A stretch of DNA of 64,000 bases from Actinomadura alba (GTDB taxonomy: Bacteria > Actinomycetota > Actinomycetes > Streptosporangiales > Streptosporangiaceae), in NCBI RefSeq assembly GCF_014323705.1, contig NZ_JABVEC010000006.1, forward strand, positions 62,001 through 126,000. The letters are read 5' to 3'. The notes under the pieces are model-generated. The model made no database searches and was not told the DNA's origin. It saw only the letters and a list, made by a program, of their open reading frames with translations. Both the position numbers and the translations under genes were made by a program. This document shows, one piece after another, positions 45,240 to 54,666 of this stretch (the stretch's first letter is position 1; every line of letters begins with the position of its first letter).

Positions 45240-46499
45240 CTACCGGAAATGCGACTCCACCAGCGCGCACCTTCGGTAGTCGGCGAAATGCAGGCGCAGC
45301 CAGGCGCGGCGCTGCTGTTCGTCCCAGCTCGCGAACCGGCGGGCGGCCGCCGTGCCCGGAGCGTTCTGCGGTTCGTGGTCGAGCAGCCACGCGTTCACCA
45401 TCAGGGTGTAGGCGGCGCTCCGTGCCCGGCGCGGATCGGCGCACGCCCGCTCGTCGACAAGGCCGCCCCGGATCTCGTCCTCGACCCGCTGCTCGTACCC
45501 GTTCGCCAGGTCGCTGAGATGGATGTGGGCGACGCCGCCCTCGATCGAGACCGGCTCGTGCGCGGGGCGCTGCTCGACCCGGATGAACGCACCAGGGGTA
45601 CCGGTGAGCCGTGCCGCCAGTGGGGTCACCTCGGCGACCAGCGATGGCAGGGCGGTGCGCAGGGCGGGGTGCACGCAAACCGTGAGCGGCCACTCCCGGC
45701 AGGCCAGCCCGGTGGGCGAGGGAAGTACCGCCGCGCCGTCGTAGTCGTGCAGGCGCTTCGTGCTGACGGCCGCGACGACCAGCGCCGTGGCGAGCGGAAC
45801 GGCCAGGGGCAGCGTCGAGAGCTCCCGGCGGCCCGCCGCCAGCACATAGCCGAGGACCAGCGCGGTGCTCAGGCTCAGCGACCAGAGCACCTGGTGGGCC
45901 AGCACTCCGGTCCGCGGGTAGGTGAAGAGTTCGACGTGCCCGAGGTCGGCCGGTGGGAGCAACCGCCACCATGAGTGACCGTCATGACGCAGCCACGCCC
46001 AGAGAGCGGCCGCGACCGCCGTCGCGGGCACGATCAGCGGCCGGGGCAGCAGCCGGCCCGCGAGGTATCCGCTCACCACGTACAGCAGCAGCGTCGCGGC
46101 ACCGACGAGGAGGCCCAGCGGGCGCAGCCGGCCGGCCTCCTCGCGCAGCACGGTCTGACCGGCGATCACCACCGTGACCAGGCCGTAGGCCGCGAGAGTG
46201 GTCGCCGTCAGCAGCGCCAGGTCGAGCAGCGGCCCGGTCGCCGGGGACCGGACGGTGAGGCCGCGCAGATAGTCCAGGCGCCGCTCGCGCATGCCGACCC
46301 AGGCCGCGAACGCCGCGGCGGCGGGCCCCAGCACCCGCGCCGAGGCGCTCACCGCCATGACGGCGTCGTCCCAGTACGCCACCCCCGGGATCAGCGTTCG
46401 CCACGCGGCGGCCACCCCGATCGCGGCGAGCACGGGCACGGCGAACAGCAGCGCGGAGCGGCGGGCGTCCAGCCGCAGCACCCGCCCCAGGTCACACAC
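45240..46499 (-). CDS. Polytopic membrane protein, probable ABC-2-like permease partner
   Basis: A 419-aa protein with six or more membrane helices in the first 270 residues and a large C-terminal hydrophilic domain (about 275-419) that includes HIHLSDLANGYEQRVEDEIRGGL. The GTG start overlaps the end of the ATPase-like gene by 8 bases, so they are translated together and probably form a complex. It resembles the ABC-type membrane proteins with C-terminal domains found in streptomycetes, but I cannot name a family. Confidence 0.7.
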   Translation of the reverse strand: MCDLGRVLRLDARRSALLFAVPVLAAIGVAAAWRTLIPGVAYWDDAVMAVSASARVLGPAAAAFAAWVGMRERRLDYLRGLTVRSPATGPLLDLALLTATTLAAYGLVTVVIAGQTVLREEAGRLRPLGLLVGAATLLLYVVSGYLAGRLLPRPLIVPATAVAAALWAWLRHDGHSWWRLLPPADLGHVELFTYPRTGVLAHQVLWSLSLSTALVLGYVLAAGRRELSTLPLAVPLATALVVAAVSTKRLHDYDGAAVLPSPTGLACREWPLTVCVHPALRTALPSLVAEVTPLAARLTGTPGAFIRVEQRPAHEPVSIEGGVAHIHLSDLANGYEQRVEDEIRGGLVDERACADPRRARSAAYTLMVNAWLLDHEPQNAPGTAAARRFASWDEQQRRAWLRLHFADYRRCALVESHFR

Positions 46500-47298
46500 C
46501 AGCGCCGATCCGCTGCGGACGCGTCCGGCCTGGGGCCCGCCGCGACCGCACCGGTGGCGCGGGTCGCGGGGCCGAGCGGTGCGACGGGCCGGTCTCGACG
46601 GCCGGCTCGGTCAGCCGCCCCCGGGCCAGCGTGAAGATCCGGTCGCACCGGCCGACGAGCCGGTCCGCGGCCGAGGCCGTGACCAGCACCGTCGGCGCCA
46701 GCGACCGGATCACCGGCCATAGCTCCATCGCCTTGTCAACGGCCTTCTCACCGGTCTTGTCGCCGGCCCTGTCCTCCGTCCTGTCGCCGGTCCCGCCGTC
46801 GATGGCGGCGAACGGCTCGTCCAGCAGAACGAGGCGCGGCCGGTGCACGCAAGTCGCGGCCAGCCCGGCGCGCAACCGCATGTCGGCGGGCAGCATCGAC
46901 AGACTCATCGACGCCACGTCGCGCAGCTCGAACCGGTCGAGCGCCGCCTCGACGGCGCCCGCGGGCACGCGCTTGTAATACCCGGCGTAGGCGACGAAGT
47001 CGCCGACGCGCAGATCCGCCGCCCAGGCGAAATCGCCCGGAAGGTATCCGAGCAGCGCCCGCGCGGCGCGCAGCCCGGCCGGGTTCCCGGTGTCGTGACC
47101 GAGAATCTCTAGCGCGCCGACATGTGGACGGCGCAAAGTGGCGAACGTGGACAGCAGGCACGTCTTCCCCGCGCCCCGCGGACCGGCGAAGCCGATCACT
47201 CCTCCGGTGATGCCGAAGACCGCTGGGCGCAGAATCCACCGCCCCCCGCGGCGGATCCCCATGCCTCTGGCCACGATCGTGGAAACATCCGCGATCAT
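46492..47298 (-). CDS. Degenerate ABC transporter ATP-binding protein
   Basis: A 268-aa nucleotide-binding-like protein. Walker A GPRGAGKT and Walker B RLVLLDEPF are intact, but the LSGGQ signature is replaced by LSMLPADMRLR and the H-loop His is absent (VTASAADRL). After the D-loop (AAIDGG) there is a charged insertion with about five repeats of a GD(R/K)TE-like unit. These changes suggest weak or no ATP turnover, or a structural role. The ATG at 47298 has GGGGGTTAC upstream. Overlaps the membrane protein gene. Confidence 0.82.
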   Translation of the reverse strand: MIADVSTIVARGMGIRRGGRWILRPAVFGITGGVIGFAGPRGAGKTCLLSTFATLRRPHVGALEILGHDTGNPAGLRAARALLGYLPGDFAWAADLRVGDFVAYAGYYKRVPAGAVEAALDRFELRDVASMSLSMLPADMRLRAGLAATCVHRPRLVLLDEPFAAIDGGTGDRTEDRAGDKTGEKAVDKAMELWPVIRSLAPTVLVTASAADRLVGRCDRIFTLARGRLTEPAVETGPSHRSAPRPAPPVRSRRAPGRTRPQRIGAGV

Positions 47299-47609
47299 GT
47301 AACCCCCCATTATCGTCATGCCATTGCGACAATCAAGAGAGCTGAATCCGATGGCGGTAATTCCCCCTGCGCCACCCTCGCTCACGCGAGTCAAGGCCCA
47401 TCTTTGCCGTCGCAACACGCATCGACATCACGACTATAACCACGCTTGGCGTTGGCTGTCAGCTCTCTTTTGTGCTGGCCAGAAGGTTGTGAAGAGCGCC
47501 GTCCGCCGTAGCAGTTACCTTGCTGTTATGGGGTGATTTACGGCTCGACGGTGCGTGAACTCGTCGATATGTCGATTTGCCGACGCCCCGGTACCGCTAC
47601 CGTGTTCGT
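47299..47609. other. 311-bp divergent intergenic region
   Basis: Between the minus-strand ABC-like operon and the plus-strand MarR gene. It is noticeably AT-richer than its surroundings (for example 47400-47540), as expected for two divergent promoters, and holds GGTACCGCTACC near the MarR start. I could not assign a confident -35/-10 pair. Confidence 0.45.
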
Positions 47610-48116
47610 GTGGTCAAGCCGCTCAATCTTCCGTTCGATCCGATCGCCCGTGCCGGGGACCTCTGGGAGCACCGGTGGGGCGCGTCCCCGGCCATGCTCG
47701 CCGTCACCTCCATCATGCGGGCCCAGCAGATCCTGCTCGCCGAACTCGACGCGCTCCTCAAGCCGTACGACCTGACGTTCGCCCGCTACGAGGCGCTGGT
47801 GCTGCTCACCTTCAGCCGGGAGGGGGCGCTGCCGCTCTCGAAAATCGGTGAACGGCTGATGGTGCACCCGACCAGCGTCACCAACATCATCGACCGGCTG
47901 GAGCGCCAGGGGTACGTGACCCGGCGCCGCAACCCCCGCGACGGCCGTGGTGTCCTCGCGGGCATCACCGACGAGGGACGTGAGGTGGTCGAGCGCGCCA
48001 CCGCGGCCCTGATGGAACGCGACTTCGGGCTCGACTCCTACGACGACGAGCGGCTCTTGGAGATCTTCGACGTGCTGCGGACGCTGCGCGTGGCGGCGGG
48101 GGACTTCGCGGACTGA
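47610..48116 (+). CDS. MarR family transcriptional regulator
   Basis: A 168-aa dimeric repressor-type regulator: winged helix at about 55-115 (FARYEALVLLTFSREGALPLSKIGERLMVHPTSVTNIIDRLERQGYVTRRRNPRDGRGVLAGITDEG). GTG at 47610 gives the start VVKPLNLPFDPIARA; no strong ribosome site. It lies directly upstream of the acyl-CoA mutase gene, as the streptomycete SCO5413 lies near icmA, and the 24-bp palindrome between them is a fitting operator. Confidence 0.93.
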   Translation: MVKPLNLPFDPIARAGDLWEHRWGASPAMLAVTSIMRAQQILLAELDALLKPYDLTFARYEALVLLTFSREGALPLSKIGERLMVHPTSVTNIIDRLERQGYVTRRRNPRDGRGVLAGITDEGREVVERATAALMERDFGLDSYDDERLLEIFDVLRTLRVAAGDFAD

Positions 48117-48171
48117 GCGGCCTTGCCGAGCGGCCTTGAACGGACTTGAGCGGACTGAAACGGTTCCGCGG

Positions 48172-48200
48172 TTGGACTAAATACTAGGACGTCCTAGTAT
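48172..48200 (+). promoter_or_regulatory. Predicted icmA promoter
   Basis: TTGGAC (48172-48177), a 17-base spacer and TAGTAT (48195-48200): a good match to the housekeeping sigma consensus in spacing and bases, 34 bases before the GTG of the mutase gene. Confidence 0.65.
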
Positions 48201-48202
48201 TT
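48179..48202. promoter_or_regulatory. Perfect 24-bp palindromic operator over the icmA promoter
   Basis: AAATACTAGGAC joined to its exact reverse complement. It covers the spacer and -10 element of the predicted promoter, so a bound dimer would block RNA polymerase. The upstream MarR protein is the natural candidate to bind here. Confidence 0.85.
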
Positions 48203-48233
48203 GGTGGGGACGGACCGACCCGGAGGTGCCACC

Positions 48234-49901
48234 GTGGACCCGCAGGAGATCGAGGCAGGCAGACGGCGCTGGCAGGAGCGCCACGACGCGGCGCGCAAGC
48301 GGGACGCCGACTTCACGACGCTTTCGGGTCTGCAGGTGGACCCCGTCTACGGGCCCGAAGGGGCCGACCCGCGGATGGAGCGGATCGGCTGGCCCGGGGA
48401 GTTCCCGTACACCCGTGGGCTCTACGCCACCGGGTTCCGCGGCCGGGCATGGACGATCCGGCAGTTCTCGGGCTTCGGCAACGCGCGGCAGACCAACGAG
48501 CGCTACAAGATGCTGCTCGGCGCCGGCGGCGGGGGGCTCTCGGTCGCTTTCGACATGCCGACCCTCATGGGCCGCGACTCCGACGACCCGCGCTCGCTCG
48601 GCGAGGTCGGGCACTGCGGCGTCGCGATCGACTCCGCGGCCGACATGGAGGTGCTCTTCGACGGCATCCCGCTCGGCGACATCACCACCTCGATGACGAT
48701 CTCAGGCCCCGCGGTGCCGGTCTTCTGCATGTACCTCGTGGCGGCCGAGCGGCAGGGTGTGGCGCCGCGCGGCCTCGACGGCACGCTGCAGACCGACATC
48801 TTCAAGGAGTACATCGCGCAGAAGGAGTGGCTCTTCCCGCCCGAGCCGCACCTGCGCCTCATCGGCGACCTCATGGAGTACTGCGCGGCCGAGATCCCGG
48901 CGTACAAGCCGCTGTCGGTGTCGGGCTACCACATCCGCGAGGCCGGCTCCACGGCCGCCCAGGAGCTCGCCTTCACCCTCGCCGACGGGTTCGGATACGC
49001 GGAGCTCGGCCTGTCGCGCGGGCTGGACATCAACACCTTCGCGCCGGGGCTGTCGTTCTTCTTCGACGCGCACATCGACTTCTTCGAGGAGATCGCCAAG
49101 TTCCGCGCGGCGCGCCGGATCTGGGCACGCTGGATGCGGGACGTCTACGGCGCCACGTCGGAGAAGGCGCTGTGGCTGAAGTTCCACACCCAGACCGCCG
49201 GGGTCTCCCTCACCGCCCAGCAGCCGGACAACAACGTGGTGCGGACCGCGATCGAGGCGCTCGCCGCCGTCCTCGGCGGCACGAACTCGCTGCACACCAA
49301 CGCGCTCGACGAGGTCCTCGCGCTGCCGAGCGAGAAGGCCGCCGAGATCGCGGTGCGCACCCAGCAGGTGATCATGGAGGAGACCGGGGTGGTCAACGTC
49401 GTCGACCCGCTCGGTGGCTCGTGGTACATCGAGGCGCTCACCGACCGGCTCGAGACCGAGGCCGAGAAGATCTTCGCCCAGATCAAGGACATGAGCCCCG
49501 ACGGCACCATGACCGGCGGCATCCTGCGCGGAATCGAGGACGGTTGGTTCATGGCCGAGATCGCCGAGGCCGCCTTCACCTACCAGCGTCAGCTGGAGAA
49601 GGGCGAGAAGAAGATCGTCGGCGTCAACTGCCACACCGGCACCATCGAGGAGCCCCTCGAGATCCTGCGGGTCAGCCACGAGGTGGAGCGGGAGCAGAAC
49701 AAGGTGCTGGCCGGCCGCCGGACCGACCGTGACCAGGCCGCCGTCGCCGCGGCGCTCACGCGGATGACCGAGGTGGCGCGCGGCGACGGCAACATGATCC
49801 CGGTGATGCTCGACGCGGTGCGGGCCGAGGCCACCCTCGGCGAGATCTGCGGGGCCCTGAAGGACGAGTGGGGCGACTACTCCGAACCCGCGCGGTTCTG
49901 A
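48234..49901 (+). CDS. icmA: Isobutyryl-CoA mutase large subunit
   Basis: A 555-aa substrate-binding TIM-barrel subunit of an adenosylcobalamin-dependent mutase interconverting isobutyryl-CoA and n-butyryl-CoA. It has the mutase family core (SMTISGPAVPVFCMYL, SFFFDAHIDFFEEIAKFRAARRIW, NSLHTNALDEVLALPSEKAAEIA) but ends before any B12-binding domain (no DxHxxG), as IcmA does. Specificity positions are Phe78 (TIRQFSGFG) and Gln195 (KEYIAQKEW), the isobutyryl-type pair, instead of Tyr/Arg of methylmalonyl-CoA mutase. GTG at 48234 behind GGAGG. The small subunit IcmB is not in this window. Confidence 0.93.
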   Translation: MDPQEIEAGRRRWQERHDAARKRDADFTTLSGLQVDPVYGPEGADPRMERIGWPGEFPYTRGLYATGFRGRAWTIRQFSGFGNARQTNERYKMLLGAGGGGLSVAFDMPTLMGRDSDDPRSLGEVGHCGVAIDSAADMEVLFDGIPLGDITTSMTISGPAVPVFCMYLVAAERQGVAPRGLDGTLQTDIFKEYIAQKEWLFPPEPHLRLIGDLMEYCAAEIPAYKPLSVSGYHIREAGSTAAQELAFTLADGFGYAELGLSRGLDINTFAPGLSFFFDAHIDFFEEIAKFRAARRIWARWMRDVYGATSEKALWLKFHTQTAGVSLTAQQPDNNVVRTAIEALAAVLGGTNSLHTNALDEVLALPSEKAAEIAVRTQQVIMEETGVVNVVDPLGGSWYIEALTDRLETEAEKIFAQIKDMSPDGTMTGGILRGIEDGWFMAEIAEAAFTYQRQLEKGEKKIVGVNCHTGTIEEPLEILRVSHEVEREQNKVLAGRRTDRDQAAVAAALTRMTEVARGDGNMIPVMLDAVRAEATLGEICGALKDEWGDYSEPARF

Positions 49902-50012
49902 TGGTGGCCGCGCCTCCGGCGCGGCCACCATCAGGCGCGATCTTGTTCGCGGCAGGGCGCTTCGAGGCGGGTGTCGGTACGGGATCGGGCGCGCATGGGG
50001 CAGGATGGACAC

Positions 50013-50951
50013 ATGCCTTCATCGGACTTCTCGTTGCACGGTGCCATCGATCTCGGTGCCCGTCAGGCGGCCGCCAAGAAGAAGCAGGAACGCCAGACGG
50101 GCGGTGGCAGCGCCTACGTCGTCGACGTCACCGACGACACCTTCAACACCGAGGTCGTGGAGCGTTCACGTACCGTCCCGGTGCTCGTGGACTTCTGGGC
50201 GGAGTGGTGCGCTCCGTGCAAGCAGCTCGGCCCGATCCTGGAGAAGCTCGCGACCGAGGCCGCCGGCCGCTGGGTCCTGGCCAAGGTCGACATCGACGCC
50301 AACCCGCAGCTCGGCGCCTACCTCCAGCAGATGGGCATCCGCGGCATCCCGTTCGTGGCCGTCGTGGTGGCCGGGCAGCTGATGCCGTTCCTGAACGGTG
50401 CCGCCCCCGAGGCGCAGGTACGCCAGGCCATCGACCAGCTCTTCGCCGCGCTGAAGCAGGAGGGCATCCTGCCCGAAGCGCCCGAGGGGCAGGAGGCCGC
50501 GCCCGAGAGCGAGGCCGGCGGGGCCGCCGAGTCCGAGGCCGATTCGCAGTACGCCAACGCCGAGGCCGCGCTGGAGCGCGGCGACCTCGACGCCGCCGGC
50601 ACGGCGTTCCAGCAGATCCTGGACGCCTCACCGCAGGACGCCCACGCCAAGCAGGGGCTCGCGCTGGTGGACCTGAGCAGGCGCGTCGAGGCCCTCGACG
50701 TCGACAAGGCGCTCAGCGACGCCGCCGAACAGCCGGGTGACGCCGAGGCGCAGACCAGGGCCGCCGATATCGAGATGGTCTCCGGGCGCATCGACGAGGC
50801 CCTCGAGCGGCTGGTCTCCACCGTGCGCAGGACCGCCGGCGACGACCGCGACAAGGCCCGCGTGCACCTGCTCAAGCTCTTCGAGGTGCTGCTGCCCGAG
50901 GATCCCAGGACCATCAAGGCGCGCAAGGCGCTGCAGTCGGCACTGTTCTGA
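50013..50951 (+). CDS. Thioredoxin-TPR protein (CnoX/YbbN-like)
   Basis: A 312-aa protein: N-terminal thioredoxin fold with WCAPCK (Cys66, Cys69), an acidic Glu/Ala/Gly linker (about 160-188), and C-terminal TPR-like helices (ANAEAALERGDLDAAGTAFQQILDASPQDAHAKQGLALVDL; IDEALERLVSTVRR). Related to the co-chaperone CnoX, which holds unfolded proteins and hands them to GroEL; the CAPC pair is kept here, unlike E. coli CnoX. ATG at 50013 or 49995. In streptomycetes and mycobacteria the homologue also lies near these acyl-CoA genes. Confidence 0.9.
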   Translation: MPSSDFSLHGAIDLGARQAAAKKKQERQTGGGSAYVVDVTDDTFNTEVVERSRTVPVLVDFWAEWCAPCKQLGPILEKLATEAAGRWVLAKVDIDANPQLGAYLQQMGIRGIPFVAVVVAGQLMPFLNGAAPEAQVRQAIDQLFAALKQEGILPEAPEGQEAAPESEAGGAAESEADSQYANAEAALERGDLDAAGTAFQQILDASPQDAHAKQGLALVDLSRRVEALDVDKALSDAAEQPGDAEAQTRAADIEMVSGRIDEALERLVSTVRRTAGDDRDKARVHLLKLFEVLLPEDPRTIKARKALQSALF

Positions 50952-51161
50952 GGCCGTGCTCTCTGGCCGTGTCCTGAGGCCGTCCGTCCGGGTTGCCGCG
51001 GGATCCGACACCGGTCCGGGGGAGCGGCCAGGACCGGGCCCCTCGACCACGTATGCTCGGCGACGATGACCGTACGCCCGGCCGACGTGCGGCAGTCGTC
51101 TCCGGAAATGGGACGATGATCCGGGTCCGACGAGGTACCCGTGTACAAGGGAGCAGACGAC

Positions 51162-52565
<1,404 letters not shown>

Positions 52566-52597
52566 CCCACGGGCGGCGCGCCGGCGTGAGCGCGCGG

Positions 52598-52623
52598 GAT
52601 CCGGCCGCCGTGGCGGCGGGATC
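52598..52623. terminator. Hairpin terminator downstream of malic enzyme
   Basis: 12-bp stem (52598-52609/52612-52623, one mismatch) with a tiny loop, in the convergent gap between the malic enzyme gene and the LPXTG protein gene. Confidence 0.65.
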
Positions 52624-52650
52624 TCGCACGGCCGACGGCCGACGGCGCGG

Positions 52651-53478
52651 TCAGCCGGTGTCCTTCTTCTCGAACATCGGGTCGCGGCGGCGCGGCCAGA
52701 TGCCGCCGTACCAGAAGATGATCAGACCGGTGATCATGGCGGCAACGCCCGTCGCGATCCTGGCGTACATCGTCGCGTCCTCGGGACCGGTGCGCGGCAG
52801 GTTCTCGGGCGCGTCACTCGGCTTGGCGCAGTTCGCCGTGCGCTTGGCCGACTTCACCGGCTCGTTCCGCCACGTCACCGCGACCGTCGTCGTCCGGTCC
52901 TCCCTCAGGTTGATCTTGGTGGCCCGGGTGGCGCCCGGCCCGATCCGGTCGGCGACCGTGGCCGAGCCGTCCTCCTCGATCGCGTAGTCCTCGATCCGGC
53001 CGCCCACGTTGGTCACCGTGACCTCGACCGACCTGGCCGGGCAGCGCACACCGCCGATGGTGACGTTCAGGGGCTGCGCGGGGGCCCGGACCGTCCGGGT
53101 GGGCGTCGGAGTCGGCGTCGGGGTCGCCGTGCGCGTGACCGGCGGCGGGACGACCGGCGCCCGGGTCGGTGTGGGCGTGCGCGTCGGTGTGGGCGTGGCC
53201 GTGCGGGTCGGCGTGCGGGTCGGCGTGCGGGTCGGCGTCGGCGTGCGGGTCGGGCGGGTGGCCGTGACCGTGGGGGTGGGAGTCGGCGTCCGCGCCGCTC
53301 TGGGCGTGAGGGTGGTCGTCGGGGACGTGCTGATGGTGGCCGTCGCGGTGGCCGCCGCCGCCGGCGGCGGCGTGTCCGAGTCGCCCGACGACGACACGGT
53401 ACGTGCGATCGCGGGGATCGCGACGAGGGCCCCGATGAGGAAGAGGACCGCTGCGATGACGACCCTGGGCAACTGCAT
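52651..53478 (-). CDS. LPXTG-anchored surface protein with Pro/Thr/Arg stalk
   Basis: A 275-aa exported protein. Signal peptide (about 1-26), a disordered stalk (about 35-132) built of TPT and TPTR repeats, a beta-sandwich-like domain (about 136-218, with two cysteines in VRCPARS and ANCAKP), the sortase motif LPRTG (227-231), a membrane helix (about 238-260) and a basic tail from RRR at 263. It should be covalently linked to peptidoglycan by a class E/D-type sortase. GGGAGG precedes the ATG. The ligand is unknown. Confidence 0.9.
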   Translation of the reverse strand: MQLPRVVIAAVLFLIGALVAIPAIARTVSSSGDSDTPPPAAAATATATISTSPTTTLTPRAARTPTPTPTVTATRPTRTPTPTRTPTRTPTRTATPTPTRTPTPTRAPVVPPPVTRTATPTPTPTPTRTVRAPAQPLNVTIGGVRCPARSVEVTVTNVGGRIEDYAIEEDGSATVADRIGPGATRATKINLREDRTTTVAVTWRNEPVKSAKRTANCAKPSDAPENLPRTGPEDATMYARIATGVAAMITGLIIFWYGGIWPRRRDPMFEKKDTG

Positions 53479-53695
53479 CGCGTCCTCCCACCTGCTTCCG
53501 TGTCCGGGGGACGCGGAAGGGCCTGCCTCACCTGTGGACGGGGTCGTCCGCACTCGTTCGGCGCGTGGCTCGGGCTTCCTAGATCATTCTTTACTTGGCT
53601 CGTATTCTGCCGATTACCCCGTGAACGCGAGCGCCTAACGGCTCAACTCGGCTCGCGAGGTGCCGTCCGTGCCCTCTCACCCGCATGATGGACAC

Positions 53696-54271
53696 ATGGA
53701 CGACGGCATCGTGGTGGGCAGCCTGCTGGTGGCCACACCGCTCCTCGACGACCCGAACTTCCGGCGCAGCGTCGTTCTCGTTGTCGAGCACGACCACGAG
53801 GACGGGACGCTCGGCGTCGTGCTCAACCGGCCGACCGAGGTCCCGGTCGACCGCGTGCTGCCGCCGTGGGGCGAGCTCGTGACCGGGCCTTCCGTCGTGT
53901 TCCAGGGCGGACCGGTGGCGCTCGACAGCGCGCTGGCGCTGGCGTCGGTGCCCGGAGAGGACGAACCGCTCGGCTGGCGCGCCCTCGACGGCGGGTCCGA
54001 TGTCTCCAGGGTCGGCCTGGTCGACCTGGACGCCCCACCCGCGCTGATCGCCCCGGAGGTCGCCCAGCTGCGGGTGTTCGCCGGGTACGCCGGATGGAGC
54101 GCTGGCCAGCTCCGGACAGAGATCGAGGAGGGTGCGTGGTACGTCCTGCCGGGCGAGCCGCGCGACGTCTTCATGGACGATCCTGAGCGCCTCTGGCAGG
54201 CGGTGCTGCGGCGGCAGGGCGGCGATCTCGCCTTCGTGGCGACCTTTCCCGATGATCCGAGCCTGAACTGA
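53696..54271 (+). CDS. YqgE/AlgH family protein (DUF179)
   Basis: A 191-aa cytosolic protein of the UPF0301 family: GSLLVATPLLDDPNFRRSVVLVVEHDHEDGTLGVVLNRPTEVPV, the VFQGGPV block, LRVFAGYAGWSAGQLRTEIEEGAWYV and DDPERLWQAVLRRQGGDLAFVATFPDDPSLN. Widespread, loosely linked to transcription regulation (AlgH) but without a settled function. ATG at 53696; two ATGs just upstream (53684, 53687) would add or shift a few residues. Confidence 0.92.
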   Translation: MDDGIVVGSLLVATPLLDDPNFRRSVVLVVEHDHEDGTLGVVLNRPTEVPVDRVLPPWGELVTGPSVVFQGGPVALDSALALASVPGEDEPLGWRALDGGSDVSRVGLVDLDAPPALIAPEVAQLRVFAGYAGWSAGQLRTEIEEGAWYVLPGEPRDVFMDDPERLWQAVLRRQGGDLAFVATFPDDPSLN

Positions 54272-54304
54272 CTCGCGCCTCACGGCACCTCGTAGACTGC
54301 AGCT

Positions 54305-54556
54305 GTGAGCGATACCAAGATCCTTCCAGAGAGTGATATCCGGCCAGATCTTTCGCACGGTGACGGCGATCACGAGCGGTTCGCCCACTATGTGAAGAAG
54401 GCGAAAATCACCGAGAGCGCCGTGACGGGCACCCCGGTCATCGCCCTGTGCGGCAAGGTGTGGGTGCCGAACCGGGACCCGAAGAAGTACCCGGTGTGCC
54501 CGGAGTGCAAAGAGATCTATGAGTCGATGTCCCCCGGCAAGGACGGCGGCGAATAA
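54305..54556 (+). CDS. DUF3039 family protein
   Basis: An 83-aa actinobacterial protein matching DUF3039: acidic N-terminus, then DHERFAHYVKKAKITESAVTGTPVIALCGKVWVPNRDPKKYPVCPECKEIYE. The Cys of ALCGK and the CPEC pair are likely metal ligands. Function unknown. Starts with GTG 33 bases after YqgE and precedes the helicase, an association I recall from other actinomycetes. Confidence 0.9.
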   Translation: MSDTKILPESDIRPDLSHGDGDHERFAHYVKKAKITESAVTGTPVIALCGKVWVPNRDPKKYPVCPECKEIYESMSPGKDGGE

Positions 54557-54666
54557 GGCCGGCGTGCCCACCGCCCCCGGCCGGCTCCTGTGACGGAGTC
54601 GCCGATCGGGGATCGCCGGGCGGGTCGGCACATGTTGTCGGCGGCTCTCGGTAGCCTTTGACAACC

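Noticed and set aside
48234-49901. Methylmalonyl-CoA mutase call
   Set aside because: It lacks the C-terminal B12 domain, and the two specificity positions (Phe78, Gln195) are of the isobutyryl type.
53140-53290. Short-period repeats that could be mistaken for a CRISPR or satellite array
   Set aside because: They are in-frame codon repeats of the Pro/Thr/Arg stalk, without spacers.
53009-53638. Plus-strand Val/Gly repeat frame opposite the LPXTG gene
   Set aside because: It reflects the TPTR repeats read on the other strand; the minus-strand protein has signal peptide, sorting signal and ribosome site.
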